Shown: positions 17,381 to 26,673, numbered from the stretch's first letter. The stretch: DNA of 64,000 nt from Cellvibrionaceae bacterium (GCA_021151825.1 JAGKWQ010000008.1:1-64000); one strand, 5' to 3'. Made by a program: numbers and translations. The notes: generated from the sequence alone by a model not told the origin.

Positions 17381-20260
17381 TTATTGCTCAGACAACCCAT
17401 TTACGGATTTGTTTTTTGCCGGAATTGGTGATAAATATCCAATCAACAACATCAAACCACCGACCACCATAAAGGACACAATGCGGGCCAATGTGCCTGT
17501 GCCTGTCAGGTCTTTCGTGAATAGTTTTATTAGCACCAGTGCCAATAAACCCGCGCCTATCATCCATAACTCACGCATTTGAATGCGCCGCGAAATATTC
17601 ATAACAATAAGCGCACAAACGGCCCAGAGAATAGAGAGTGCCATCTGTACTACAACTGAATTCCACAAGATATAGGGCACATAGTCGATATCGGCATACT
17701 GATGAACCGCCCTTAGTAAAACCACATTGATCCAAATAAATCCGGGAATGCCAATTAACCCGTAACGCAATTTAGCAGGCACTTTATCCAAACCAATAAA
17801 GCCACGTTTTATTGCATATCCAAAAATTATTAATACGGCGGCTTGGGCTAAATCTAACGGGTTTAATACCGGTAAGTAAAATTGACTGGTGATACCCGAA
17901 TAACTGCAGGCATAAACAAACCACAGCAACAAAAAGAAGATTAAAGGAGCGGGAATAAGATTTTTATAATCGGCAGTATATTGTGCAAAAGGCCAGAGCG
18001 TAGTTTTTGCAAAATATAAAAGCGTAATTAACGGAACAACAAGACAAGCAAACCATAACACGGCAGCTGCAGTGCCATACCATTGCAATTCCTGTTGCCA
18101 GTAACTTGCCTCCCAATAAACAAGGCTGAATATAAACCAGGCGGTCAACACGTGATAAATACTGAGGAGACCATTAGCCCCCTGCTCTGCGCGCCGCCAT
18201 AGGAAGCGATATTGCACTGCGGCAAATATTATCCATGCCAGCAAACCCCAACGCTGGGTTGGATAAACATCGTAACCAATAAATAATCCTTCGCCGAAAT
18301 TAGCCATTGCTAACAGGACCGTAAGCGGTAACAACCAAAATCCGACACGGGATAATTGTACCCATTGAATTTTTACGCTGAGCAGTAATAAAGCTGCCGT
18401 GGAGAGCGCCAAAAATAAAACGAGCGAAGGAAAGTGCTGCTCCCCCGCTACATGCGCATTAATTTCCAGGTAGCCTGCGACCAACCACCAAAACCAACCA
18501 ATTATCATTGTTAAATCGGTAAGCGCGCGATCAAAGCGATTAGTATTTTCGGTAAAGCGAGCCAGTAGCCAAGAGATGCATAATGCAGATACAGAAAGAA
18601 TAAGCAGGCCAATAAAGTCACCGCTCACAACGAGCGTGTCACCAGCATGAATACTATGACTCAATAATGAAACCGCAGCAGCGAGGTGCAACAAATAACC
18701 GGCAAGTCGCGGCAGGAAACGTTGCTGGCGCAAGCCAACCCAAATTAAACCCGTTGCTTCTAACGCCCAGGTTGCAGAAGTCCATTGTGCGTCCAGCGCA
18801 AGCGGAATGGTTAATGTCGCAAAAGCAATTCCAAGAGCGATAAACGATTCAATGAGTACACGATGGGTTTGTTGGTATTTGGCCCAGAGCACCCGCGCCA
18901 ACACGATATAAATAACAGCAAGTATTAATGCACTGATTGCCAAACCGTATTCGGTATGTTTTAGCAACGCAGTTTGCAAACCAAAACCAACAATCGGCAA
19001 ACCAAACACCAAACTGCCATCGACCAATCCTTTTAAATTTGGCGGTTGTTTGAGTGAGAACAACACAGATACGGTTAAGTAAAGTGCGAAAAATGCGAGC
19101 AAGAATGGTTGTGTGCTCGCGTACAAATGCGGCTCGTACTTTAAAACACCCCACGTAGACGTAATCACAAAGGTAAAAACAAAACCAACCCAATTTAATA
19201 AACGCCATGTTTTAAACCAGGCTATTGCGAGAATACCGAGATTCAATAGCAGATAAAAACTAAATAAACCTACATGATTACCCGAACCATCCGACGTTAA
19301 TATAGGAGCCAGAAAACCACCCGCTGTTGCCATCAACGCAAGTACTTGTGCATTTTGTAAAACAGCGAGCATTACCCCCAGTACTACAATAATAAACATC
19401 AATCCAAATGCAACACCGGTAGGCATTAGTGAATACATTTTTGCAGCAGCAAAGACGGTGAGGTAAAGCGCAGCAATACCTCCACCTTGTAACACCAAAC
19501 CATAACCGCCAGCTCTGGTGCGGGTTTTCCAACCCAATCCAATTAATGCGATAGCAATTGCAGCAACGGCAGCCATCCGCAACTCAAGCGGCAACAAGCC
19601 TTGATTGGATGCGTACTTCACCAGAAAGCTCAAACCAAAAAACATCACCACCATGCCTATACGTACAATGGGATTGCCTTCGGTAAAAAAACGACGCACA
19701 TAATCCACAGCTTTTTCAATGGGATTAGGCTGTGTTGGTTTTTCCTGTTGATAGGTAAAAATTTGTGGCCTGGAAACAGCAGGATCGAATTTTGTTTGAT
19801 CTTTAGGTGATACCGATCCCGGAGTAGTTGCTAACGCAGACGACTCCAACTTCTTATCATTAATTGATAATTCTGCTGCAGGCTGCACTTCTGGAGGCAA
19901 ATCTATTCCATGCGCCCTTAAACGCTCTGCCAATGGAATTTGTGCTTCTGACGGAGAAATATTTTGCGGTGAAATTGGCTGCTCATTATCTGCGGCTTGA
20001 GGCTGTACCGCCGCATTCACACTCACACTTGGTTGTACTGGTTGTACTGGTTGTACTGGTTGTGCTTTTAGGTGATCTTGTATTTTCTGCTGTTCTTGCA
20101 ATAAATTGAGATCTCGCTCCAGACGATCCACTTTGCCACTCATCTGCGAAATTTTGGTGATTAAAAACCCCAAGGCTCCACCAATAAACCAACCGCCGCC
20201 GGAGAAAGCAATTTCTCCAATAACCATTCCCAGCAATGTAAAAATAATAAGCAATACCAT
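17381..20260 (-). CDS. DUF2339 polytopic membrane protein
   Basis: About 959 residues. I prefer ATG 20260, which has AAGGA 6 bases upstream and avoids overlap with the gene before; GTG 20299 is the longer alternative. After one N-terminal helix come a coiled-coil (ISQMSGKVDRLERDLNLLQEQQ region) and a Pro/Gln/Val-rich linker, and then more than twenty hydrophobic helices. This is the standard DUF2339 layout. The linker contains four 9-bp tandem repeats (20031-20066) encoding V-Q-P units. Its function is not known; because of size and helix count it has been compared with transport or cell-envelope proteins, but no motif proves this. It forms an operon with the DUF4230, lipoprotein and DUF3999 genes. 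Confidence 0.88.
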   Translation of the reverse strand: MVLLIIFTLLGMVIGEIAFSGGGWFIGGALGFLITKISQMSGKVDRLERDLNLLQEQQKIQDHLKAQPVQPVQPVQPSVSVNAAVQPQAADNEQPISPQNISPSEAQIPLAERLRAHGIDLPPEVQPAAELSINDKKLESSALATTPGSVSPKDQTKFDPAVSRPQIFTYQQEKPTQPNPIEKAVDYVRRFFTEGNPIVRIGMVVMFFGLSFLVKYASNQGLLPLELRMAAVAAIAIALIGLGWKTRTRAGGYGLVLQGGGIAALYLTVFAAAKMYSLMPTGVAFGLMFIIVVLGVMLAVLQNAQVLALMATAGGFLAPILTSDGSGNHVGLFSFYLLLNLGILAIAWFKTWRLLNWVGFVFTFVITSTWGVLKYEPHLYASTQPFLLAFFALYLTVSVLFSLKQPPNLKGLVDGSLVFGLPIVGFGLQTALLKHTEYGLAISALILAVIYIVLARVLWAKYQQTHRVLIESFIALGIAFATLTIPLALDAQWTSATWALEATGLIWVGLRQQRFLPRLAGYLLHLAAAVSLLSHSIHAGDTLVVSGDFIGLLILSVSALCISWLLARFTENTNRFDRALTDLTMIIGWFWWLVAGYLEINAHVAGEQHFPSLVLFLALSTAALLLLSVKIQWVQLSRVGFWLLPLTVLLAMANFGEGLFIGYDVYPTQRWGLLAWIIFAAVQYRFLWRRAEQGANGLLSIYHVLTAWFIFSLVYWEASYWQQELQWYGTAAAVLWFACLVVPLITLLYFAKTTLWPFAQYTADYKNLIPAPLIFFLLLWFVYACSYSGITSQFYLPVLNPLDLAQAAVLIIFGYAIKRGFIGLDKVPAKLRYGLIGIPGFIWINVVLLRAVHQYADIDYVPYILWNSVVVQMALSILWAVCALIVMNISRRIQMRELWMIGAGLLALVLIKLFTKDLTGTGTLARIVSFMVVGGLMLLIGYLSPIPAKNKSVNGLSEQ
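20031..20066. repeat. Four 9-bp in-frame tandem repeats
   Basis: GGTTGTACT is present three times, followed by GGTTGTGCT. They encode a V-Q-P type spacer within the DUF2339 protein. The unit length is a multiple of three, so gain or loss of units changes only linker length. Confidence 0.85.
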
Positions 20261-20282
20261 GAAGAGTCCTTGTTTTAGTGAT

Positions 20283-20912
20283 TTATTGTTTGTTGTCACC
20301 GACGATGACCTGAACCGTTTTTAAAGGTTCCAGCACCTTCTCCTGCTCTAATTGCCAACCAACAGAAGCGCAGAGCTGTTGCATCATTAATTCAACCTGC
20401 TGTTGGGCTATCTGGGGCAACTCACTTTGATTGGCTTTTTCTTGCATCAGTTTTTTTGCTTCAGCGAGGATCTCAGTGTAATCCTCGTTATCAAACTTAT
20501 TTAATAACCCCTGGTTGAGATCGTAGAAGGTGTAATCTGTATCAATAGAAAGGATTTCTGCTTCAGCAAAATATTCGACCACTAATTTACGATTCAGATG
20601 ATCGCGTCGAAAGCGCATCTTTGAAAAATCAAAACCCACCGAGACTTTCGCCTTGGCAACAACTAGCGCCTTGCTATTCGTTTTGAAAATACCAAAAAAA
20701 TCTTTTTTAGTATTGTGATCATAAATTTCGGTAAAAAAGCCTTCTGCTAAAACAACTTTAAAAACCTTCTCAATCCGCTCTAACAAAACTTGGGATTCAA
20801 CCGTTACATCCTGTTTATTTTTATTAAGCTTTTTAGCGTAATACCAACCAAAACCTTGCCAGGAAATAAACCCTCCAAGCAACAAGGCCACAAAGAATAA
20901 AAGGATATCCAT
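20283..20912 (-). CDS. DUF4230 domain protein, membrane anchored
   Basis: 209 residues: one N-terminal membrane helix (DILLFFVALLLGGFISW) and then a domain with the DUF4230 pattern, in which a beta-rich part (ALVVAKAKVSVGFDFSKM) alternates with charged helices and ends in a helical, Gln-rich tail. It probably faces the periplasm. It starts 4 bases after the stop of the upstream lipoprotein gene and ends 22 bases before the DUF2339 start, so it is part of the same operon. Function is unknown. Confidence 0.78.
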   Translation of the reverse strand: MDILLFFVALLLGGFISWQGFGWYYAKKLNKNKQDVTVESQVLLERIEKVFKVVLAEGFFTEIYDHNTKKDFFGIFKTNSKALVVAKAKVSVGFDFSKMRFRRDHLNRKLVVEYFAEAEILSIDTDYTFYDLNQGLLNKFDNEDYTEILAEAKKLMQEKANQSELPQIAQQQVELMMQQLCASVGWQLEQEKVLEPLKTVQVIVGDNKQ

Positions 20913-20916
20913 ATAA

Positions 20917-21945
20917 TTATTTACCGGCAGTCAGACTGATAGTGATTTTTAATGTGTTGGGCGATGGCGTTCCAATAAAACCTTCCAGCCCCGCCATATA
21001 AGGAATTTGTTTGCTGCCGGAATAATGGTATTCAAGCACTAATTTATCTGCTTCAGCTTGTGTGACCAACCCCGCGCGCATCATAAATTGTACCGGTGCT
21101 GCATCGCTCATTAATTGCTGCAACATCGTCAGAGTATCCAAATGCTGTTTAGTAACACTTGTCTTTAATTCGTCAGGCAAGGCCTCTTCCAGATAAGGGT
21201 AATTATTTAAGCCATCTGTATTGGGAGCTGGAAACAATGACAATTCAATTCGCTCCTGTGGATTAGTTGTATTGTTATCCTGCATAGGCGCACCACCATT
21301 TGCTGTAACTGCTTGCAAAGCGGTTACGCGTTGCGTTTCATATTCCAATAACAAACTCACTTCATGACCCTTTCCATAAAGGGATGGATGCATATTAACC
21401 ACGCTTAAGCCGGTAACTTTGCCACTTTCCTCGACAGTGCGCAGTATACGAACATAGTCATTCGCATTAGGGTCATTGGATTCGAAACGCAACGAATTAG
21501 TTACCGTTCCTTCCACTTCAGGCTCTTCACCTTCCTCAATAAGGTAAGGACTGGATTCCATCGCCGAACGGCGCTCCTCCTCACTGCCAGAATCCGGTAC
21601 CAGCACACGCAAATCGGGCACGACGAGCACATCCTGAGCAGTATGACCACTGATTGCAGTATTCCAAACGCTGGTAATTCGCCCACCATTTGAGGTGGAT
21701 TCCGTGGTATTCGCTGCCTGGGTCAACTCAAAACGGATCTCCAATTTGCCTTTGCGCCACCCCTCCTCCAGCAAATCTTGCGAGTATGAATCTGGATTAT
21801 CCTCTTCAGCTGCAAGGTCACTCTCGCCGCTCTCAGTTTCAGGAGCCGGAGAACATCCGCCCAGCAAAAACACCAATATCACTATTTTTGCAAAGCCTGT
21901 AAGCAAATCTGACGGTAAGTATTTGAACCACATAAACTGAGACAT
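20917..21945 (-). CDS. Lipoprotein of unknown function
   Basis: 342 residues. AAAGGAG 8 bases before ATG 21945 supports the start. The signal is unusually long, and the lipobox LLGGC places the lipid Cys at residue 31. An acidic tether (SGESDLAAEEDNPDS) follows it. The rest is a soluble, charged domain that I do not recognise. It is the first gene of the lipoprotein-DUF4230-DUF2339-DUF3999 set and divergent from pabB. Acidic residues after the Cys (P at +3, no Asp at +2) suggest outer-membrane location, which is inference. Confidence 0.72.
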   Translation of the reverse strand: MSQFMWFKYLPSDLLTGFAKIVILVFLLGGCSPAPETESGESDLAAEEDNPDSYSQDLLEEGWRKGKLEIRFELTQAANTTESTSNGGRITSVWNTAISGHTAQDVLVVPDLRVLVPDSGSEEERRSAMESSPYLIEEGEEPEVEGTVTNSLRFESNDPNANDYVRILRTVEESGKVTGLSVVNMHPSLYGKGHEVSLLLEYETQRVTALQAVTANGGAPMQDNNTTNPQERIELSLFPAPNTDGLNNYPYLEEALPDELKTSVTKQHLDTLTMLQQLMSDAAPVQFMMRAGLVTQAEADKLVLEYHYSGSKQIPYMAGLEGFIGTPSPNTLKITISLTAGK

Positions 21946-22064
21946 GAAATTACTCCTTTATCAGATACCGAATAGCGGGCCAGTATAAGGTAGAATAGTG
22001 CTCCCTTGTTTGTGCCTTTTTGTAGGTCAAACGTTCAAGCTCTGATTTGCGATACCCCACACAG

Positions 22065-23480
22065 ATGCATCCAGACCTTTTGATCAAACCACTCATTTAT
22101 CAGCCAGAATCAGCGCACTGGTTTTTACGTGTGCGCCACTTACCCTACGCAATCTGGCTGGATTCAGGTTATCCCGGCAGCCCCTATGGCCGCTTCGATA
22201 TTATCAGCGCCGCGCCCCAGTGCGTATTCGAAACACACGGAGAAAAAACCAGTATTCAATTTTGCGATGGCAAGCACGAGGAATCCCACCAAGACCCGTT
22301 TGTACTACTGAAACAATATTTGCCAATCGATAATCAACAAACCGAAGACCTGCCCTTCACAGGGGGAGCTCTCGGTTATTTCGGATACGATTTGGGCCGC
22401 CGCCTGGAAAGAATTCCAATAAAATCACAGCAAGATATAAATCTGGCCGATATGTGTTTGGGTATTTACCCTTGGGCGATTATTCAGGACCATCATCATC
22501 ATCAGGCCTGGCTGATAATTAATGAAGCGTTAAGCCAAAGCCTGAATAGCCACTACAGCTTTTCAGAAATTGAAAAGCTTTGTTCCAGTTCATCTGAAAA
22601 TAGTGCATTTCATGAATTAAGTTTATTTCGCGCTAATGAAAAAAATATTTTTAAAATTAATAAATTTGATAGCAACCTTAACGCTGAAAATTATTATTCA
22701 TCTATTGCTAAAATTCAGGAATACATTCTTGCGGGCGACTGCTATCAAGTCAATTTTGCCCAACGATTTAGCGCAGAATTTGATGGTGATCCATTCATTG
22801 CCTATTTGCGATTACGTGAAGCACTACCTTCACCTTTTTCCGGCTTTATGCAACTGAAAAATGGAGCCGTTTTGAGTTTATCGCCAGAGCGTTTTATTCA
22901 GGTGAGTGGCTCGCATGTGGAAACCAAGCCCATTAAAGGAACAATCAAACGAGGCGCAACACCAATAGAGGATGCAGCTAATTCCCTATGGCTGCAGAAG
23001 AGCGTGAAAAATCGCGCAGAAAACGTAATGATTGTGGATTTGCTGCGTAACGATCTCAGTAAACACTGCGCTAATGTGCAAACACCTAAATTATGCGAAC
23101 TGCAAACCTTTGCTAATGTTCACCATCTGGTAAGTACTGTGACTGCTGAATTGCGCGAAAATACAACAGCAATCGATGTTCTACGCGATAGTTTTCCCGG
23201 TGGTAGTATTACCGGAGCACCCAAGATCCGCGCGATGGAGATCATTGAAGAGTTGGAGCCTACTCGGCGCTCGCTCTATTGCGGCAGTTTGGGTTATATC
23301 AGTACCAATGGGCACATGGACACCAGTATTGCCATACGCACCCTGGTATGTGCTGATAACAAAGTTTATTGCTGGGGTGGTGGTGGAATCGTGGCAGATT
23401 CAGAAACAGAGCAGGAATATCGTGAGTCCATTGCCAAAGTAAAAGTGTTGATGGATACACTGGAACTCAACTTTAGCTAA
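22065..23480 (+). CDS. pabB: Aminodeoxychorismate synthase component I
   Basis: Makes 4-amino-4-deoxychorismate from chorismate with ammonia from the glutaminase subunit PabA, for folate synthesis. About 471 residues from ATG 22065; a TTG six codons upstream (22047) is the alternative, and neither has a strong ribosome site. The N-terminal part has the PabB-type tryptophan-pocket region (HWFLRVRHLPYAIWLDSG). The C-terminal chorismate-binding domain shows GDCYQVNFAQRF, the PIKGT motif whose Lys is specific to PabB over TrpE, DLLRNDLSK, and FPGGSITGAPK. I recall the pabB-thrH-cysH neighbourhood from Pseudomonas; here a hydrolase gene lies between pabB and thrH. Confidence 0.93.
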   Translation: MHPDLLIKPLIYQPESAHWFLRVRHLPYAIWLDSGYPGSPYGRFDIISAAPQCVFETHGEKTSIQFCDGKHEESHQDPFVLLKQYLPIDNQQTEDLPFTGGALGYFGYDLGRRLERIPIKSQQDINLADMCLGIYPWAIIQDHHHHQAWLIINEALSQSLNSHYSFSEIEKLCSSSSENSAFHELSLFRANEKNIFKINKFDSNLNAENYYSSIAKIQEYILAGDCYQVNFAQRFSAEFDGDPFIAYLRLREALPSPFSGFMQLKNGAVLSLSPERFIQVSGSHVETKPIKGTIKRGATPIEDAANSLWLQKSVKNRAENVMIVDLLRNDLSKHCANVQTPKLCELQTFANVHHLVSTVTAELRENTTAIDVLRDSFPGGSITGAPKIRAMEIIEELEPTRRSLYCGSLGYISTNGHMDTSIAIRTLVCADNKVYCWGGGGIVADSETEQEYRESIAKVKVLMDTLELNFS

Positions 23481-23503
23481 TCGAAAATACTCGAGGAGAG
23501 CAA

Positions 23504-24256
23504 ATGTTAATTCAAAATCACCAAATTGATTTGGAAACACCCACTGGCACTATGCGTTCTTACGTGTATCATCCAAAAGACAGTGCGGAAACAGCAGGCA
23601 AAAAATTTCCTGCGATTATTCTTTACTCCGAAATTTTTCAGCAAACCTCCCCCATTCGTCGCAGCGCTCAAATCATGGCTGGCCATGGTTTTATAGTCAT
23701 TGTTCCCGAAGTATTTCATGAGCTAAATCCTATTGGAACCGTACTTGGCTACGACGATGCTGGTCGCGATAAAGGCAATGCCGATAAAGTCGCTAAATAT
23801 TTGGAGGCGCATGATTCTGATACGCAAACAATGATCGATTATTTGCGTACACTGGATTATTGCTCTGGAAAAATTGGTGCGATGGGATTTTGCCTAGGCG
23901 GCGGTCTCGCCTATCGAGCAGCAATAAATCCGGAAATTTCGGCAACCAGTTGCTTCTACGCAACTGATATTCACTCGGGCCTTACACCATCCAAACCCGG
24001 CAATGAAAGCCTGGCGCGTACAGGTGAAATTAAAGGCGAACTGCAGATGATTTGGGGCAAGCAAGATCCTCATATTCCCGCTGAAGGTCGCGCCTTGGTG
24101 TATAAAAATCTGGTAGAAAAAGCAGTGAACTTTACCTGGCACGAATTTAACGGCGTGCATGCATTTATGCGTGATGAAGGCGATAGATACGACGCAGAAT
24201 TGCAATTACTTGGTTATCAAATGGCAATTGGACTTTTTAGGCGCGTACTTTACTAA
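23504..24256 (+). CDS. Dienelactone hydrolase family protein
   Basis: Alpha/beta hydrolase of 250 residues with the dienelactone hydrolase triad: nucleophile Cys in GFCLGG near residue 130, Asp in WGKQDPHIP, His in GVHAFMRDEG, and the acidic residue in LYSEIFQ that orients the Cys. The family opens lactone rings in chloroaromatic breakdown, but most chromosomal members have unknown esterase activity, and no aromatic pathway genes are nearby. A GAGGAG site precedes the ATG. It follows pabB by 23 bases and ends at a strong terminator, so the two may share a transcript. Confidence 0.9.
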   Translation: MLIQNHQIDLETPTGTMRSYVYHPKDSAETAGKKFPAIILYSEIFQQTSPIRRSAQIMAGHGFIVIVPEVFHELNPIGTVLGYDDAGRDKGNADKVAKYLEAHDSDTQTMIDYLRTLDYCSGKIGAMGFCLGGGLAYRAAINPEISATSCFYATDIHSGLTPSKPGNESLARTGEIKGELQMIWGKQDPHIPAEGRALVYKNLVEKAVNFTWHEFNGVHAFMRDEGDRYDAELQLLGYQMAIGLFRRVLY

Positions 24257-24267
24257 TCTTGTAAAAA

Positions 24268-24299
24268 ATAAAAGGGCCATTGCGGCCCTTTTATTTTTA
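24268..24299 (+). terminator. Terminator after the dienelactone hydrolase gene
   Basis: An 11-bp inverted repeat, ATAAAAGGGCC (24268-24278) with GGCCCTTTTAT (24284-24294), is followed by TTTTAT. It lies between convergent genes and its A/T flanks suit both strands, so it probably also ends the thrH transcript. Confidence 0.88.
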
Positions 24300-24322
24300 T
24301 CACTACATACATCACAACAACA

Positions 24323-24940
24323 TTACAAACTTAATTCACGATTGCTTGCTTTGATAAATTCTTTTTTCAGATCTTCAAACGTATGCACAGCCGGGAATTG
24401 CGGGAATTGCTCAATAACATTTTGCGGTGCATGGAACAAAATCCCCTGATCCGCCTCACCCAGCATAGTGGTATCGTTGTAGGAATCACCGGCAGCAATC
24501 ACTCGATAGTAGAGCGTTTTCAGGGCCAATACTGATTGGCGCTTTGGATCCCTTTGACGTAAGGTATACCCCACAACCATTCCACGCTCATCGACATTCA
24601 GACGATGACATAAAAGGGTTGGGAAACCCAATTGACGCATCAACGGCTGGGAAAACTCGTAAAAAGTATCTGAGAGAATGATGACTTGGAAACGCTCACG
24701 CAGCCAGTTTACAAACTCCACTGCACCATCAAGAGGCTTGAGAGTGGCAATAACATTTTGAATCTCTTTAAGACCCAGTTTATGTTCTTCCAAAATACGG
24801 ATACGTTGCTTCATCAGTACATCGTAATCAGGGATATCACGAGTTGTGGCTTTCAATTCTTCAATGCCAGTAACTTTTGCGAATTCAATCCAGATTTCCG
24901 GAACTAATACACCTTCCAGATCCAGGCATGCAATTTCCAC
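24323..24940 (-). CDS. thrH: ThrH phosphoserine phosphatase/homoserine phosphotransferase
   Basis: HAD-family enzyme that removes phosphate from phosphoserine and can transfer it to homoserine, linking serine and threonine synthesis. I choose GTG 24940, five bases after a perfect GGAGG; this gives 205 residues, the length I recall for the Pseudomonas protein. Motif I is DLEG (Asp 7, Glu 9), where ThrH has Glu in place of the second Asp of usual phosphatases. Motif II is ILSDTF, and motif IV is GDSYNDTTML. Divergent from cysH, with 226 bases between. Confidence 0.93.
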   Translation of the reverse strand: MEIACLDLEGVLVPEIWIEFAKVTGIEELKATTRDIPDYDVLMKQRIRILEEHKLGLKEIQNVIATLKPLDGAVEFVNWLRERFQVIILSDTFYEFSQPLMRQLGFPTLLCHRLNVDERGMVVGYTLRQRDPKRQSVLALKTLYYRVIAAGDSYNDTTMLGEADQGILFHAPQNVIEQFPQFPAVHTFEDLKKEFIKASNRELSL

Positions 24941-25166
24941 AGCAACCTCCAAAACGGTTAAAAATAAGGCTATTCAGGATAAAGAGTGGCGGCAATCTAC
25001 CCGTTTTGTCACTGCAAAGCAAACCAAATACCAGTCGCTGGCATATTTTCCAATTACCAAACTACACCCTCTTCTTGGGCCAAGCCTATCTGCTCTGGTA
25101 TCCTTTACTACCCTACAAAGGAGGCCCGTTAGAAAAGGCCGATAAATATCACCGTGAGCAGCTGTC

Positions 25167-25892
25167 ATGACCGAAAACCTAATCAATGTCGTCGACCTTG
25201 AAGCCAAATTGCAGCAAGAAAGTCCGCAAAAAATTATCAAATATGCTCTGAAGCAATTTGAAAATATTGCCATTTCATTTAGTGGTGCTGAAGATGTGGC
25301 ACTAATTGAAATGGCCCGTAACTATCGGCCAGATGTACCAGTATTTTGTCTTGATACGGGCCGCCTACATCCTGAGACCTATCGATTTATCGAAAAAGTA
25401 CGTAAACACTATGGAATTAAAATTGACGTAATATCCCCAGAGGGCGAAGCAGTACGCAGGCTGGTAGAAGAAAAAGGGTTATTTAGTTTTTACGACGATG
25501 ATCATAAGGAATGCTGTGGCATTCGTAAAATCGAGCCACTACGGAAAAAACTTCTCACTGTAGATGCATGGATTACCGGCCAACGCAAAGATCAAAGCCC
25601 TACCCGCGCGGAAATTCCTGTAATTCAAGACGATAAATCATTTGCTCGTCCGGGTGAAACGCTGACCAAGTTTAACCCTCTTGCAAACTGGTCTTCAAAA
25701 GAGGTTTGGGATTACATTCGGCTATGCGAAGTACCTTATAACGAATTGCATGAGCGTGGCTTTGTATCTATTGGTTGCGAACCCTGCACACGTCCAATTG
25801 CACCAGGACAACATGAGCGTGAGGGACGCTGGTGGTGGGAAGAAGCCACCAAGAAAGAATGTGGTTTACATGCAGGAAATATAGATAAATAA
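25167..25892 (+). CDS. cysH: Assimilatory APS/PAPS reductase
   Basis: Reduces activated sulfate to sulfite with thioredoxin in cysteine synthesis. 241 residues. The catalytic Cys lies in the C-terminal ECGLH motif (Cys 232). The pairs Cys 116-Cys 117 (KECCGIRK) and Cys 204/Cys 207 (GCEPC) bind a 4Fe-4S cluster, which marks it as the type that uses adenylyl sulfate, as in Pseudomonas, rather than the cluster-free E. coli PAPS form. The nucleotide-binding loop is SFSGAEDVAL. It starts with ATG 25167 and has its own terminator-like hairpin. Confidence 0.95.
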   Translation: MTENLINVVDLEAKLQQESPQKIIKYALKQFENIAISFSGAEDVALIEMARNYRPDVPVFCLDTGRLHPETYRFIEKVRKHYGIKIDVISPEGEAVRRLVEEKGLFSFYDDDHKECCGIRKIEPLRKKLLTVDAWITGQRKDQSPTRAEIPVIQDDKSFARPGETLTKFNPLANWSSKEVWDYIRLCEVPYNELHERGFVSIGCEPCTRPIAPGQHEREGRWWWEEATKKECGLHAGNIDK

Positions 25893-25921
25893 CACCCGTA
25901 TTCTGAAACACGGATGTTATT
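25888..25921 (+). terminator. Hairpin ending cysH
   Basis: AATAACACCCGT (25888-25899) pairs with ACGGATGTTATT (25910-25921), with one G-T pair, and overlaps the cysH stop codon. A weak T-rich stretch (AATTACTTTT) follows. Confidence 0.6.
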
Positions 25922-25939
25922 AATTACTTTTGGAATAAC

Positions 25940-26311
25940 TTATACGCTTCCCAAATTTATGCTGGCTGAAGAACCTGAAATTTTGCCCAGCCATTTATTC
26001 TGCGGCCAGCTTGGTATTGATAATGTTTTAACCGTTGTCGAACCGTTAAGGCCGACAATTTCAACTGATTTCAATAAAAGTTTGGAGGTTTCAGAATCCA
26101 TCGAAGAAACATAGAGTTCAAAAAGGCTCAATGTAAACTCACTATCAGAAATCGCTGGAAATTGAGCATTGGTTTCTTTCACACCATTTGCTGTTTGACT
26201 AACTACCTGCTCCCATCCACCAATGGAGGTTACATTCAGCTCAATATCAACACTATTCGGACCAACCTTTTCCTCAGTTGTTGCAATAAATTTGAACGCA
26301 TTAATAGCCAT
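25940..26311 (-). CDS. Unrecognised 123-residue protein
   Basis: I do not recognise this gene. A strong AAGGAG site 7 bases before ATG 26311 argues that it is translated. The product is beta-rich, has no Cys or signal peptide, and has several Ser/Thr-Gly turns and a WEQVV and IPSWPQNKWLG pair. It could be cytoplasmic or be secreted by a leaderless route. It converges on cysH and sits 360 bases downstream of the TPR gene's terminator region on the same strand, so it is probably a separate transcript. Confidence 0.6.
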   Translation of the reverse strand: MAINAFKFIATTEEKVGPNSVDIELNVTSIGGWEQVVSQTANGVKETNAQFPAISDSEFTLSLFELYVSSMDSETSKLLLKSVEIVGLNGSTTVKTLSIPSWPQNKWLGKISGSSASINLGSV

Positions 26312-26673
26312 ATCTAACTCCTTCTTTGTATTAAATAGTTATCAAACCAATTTCTTTTTTTCATGTTTTCCGCATTAGCGGTGCGGAGTGGCTCAGGATA
26401 AAATCGTTTCTCCCCCACGTCCACCAATCAGTGCCAACTCAAACAACAATGGCACTTCATACATCAACAATTCCTATCACCAAATAAAATACGTTTCCTT
26501 TTGTAATAAACCATTTCTGCAACCAGCACATCAGAGTCAAAGCAGGCATGAATAATCAAAAGTTTTAGCAATGAAAACCAAAAAAAAATGCCAGAGTAAA
26601 CTTTACCCTGGCATTTATAACAAATATTAAAAGGCTCTTAAGATGCAATTGCCCCTTTCGAGCCTAATAAGAC
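26312..26673. other. 362-bp gap between the TPR gene and the 123-residue gene
   Basis: It holds the terminator of the TonB operon at 26580-26616, another loose inverted repeat directly after the TPR stop (AGGCTC near 26632 with GAGCCT near 26660), a short hairpin CCGCA/TGCGG near 26369-26385, and presumably the promoter of the 123-residue gene. No other ORF looks real. Confidence 0.5.
26580..26616 (-). terminator. Terminator of the tonB-exb-TPR operon
   Basis: AAATGCCAG (26586-26594) pairs with CTGGCATTT (26608-26616), and the inner GTAAA/TTTAC extends the stem. On the minus strand it is followed by nine T. Positioned about 60 bases after the TPR gene stop. Confidence 0.88.

Noticed and set aside
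24877..25170. 97-residue plus-strand ORF ending just before cysH
   Set aside because: It overlaps the thrH start on the other strand, lacks a ribosome site and resembles nothing known.
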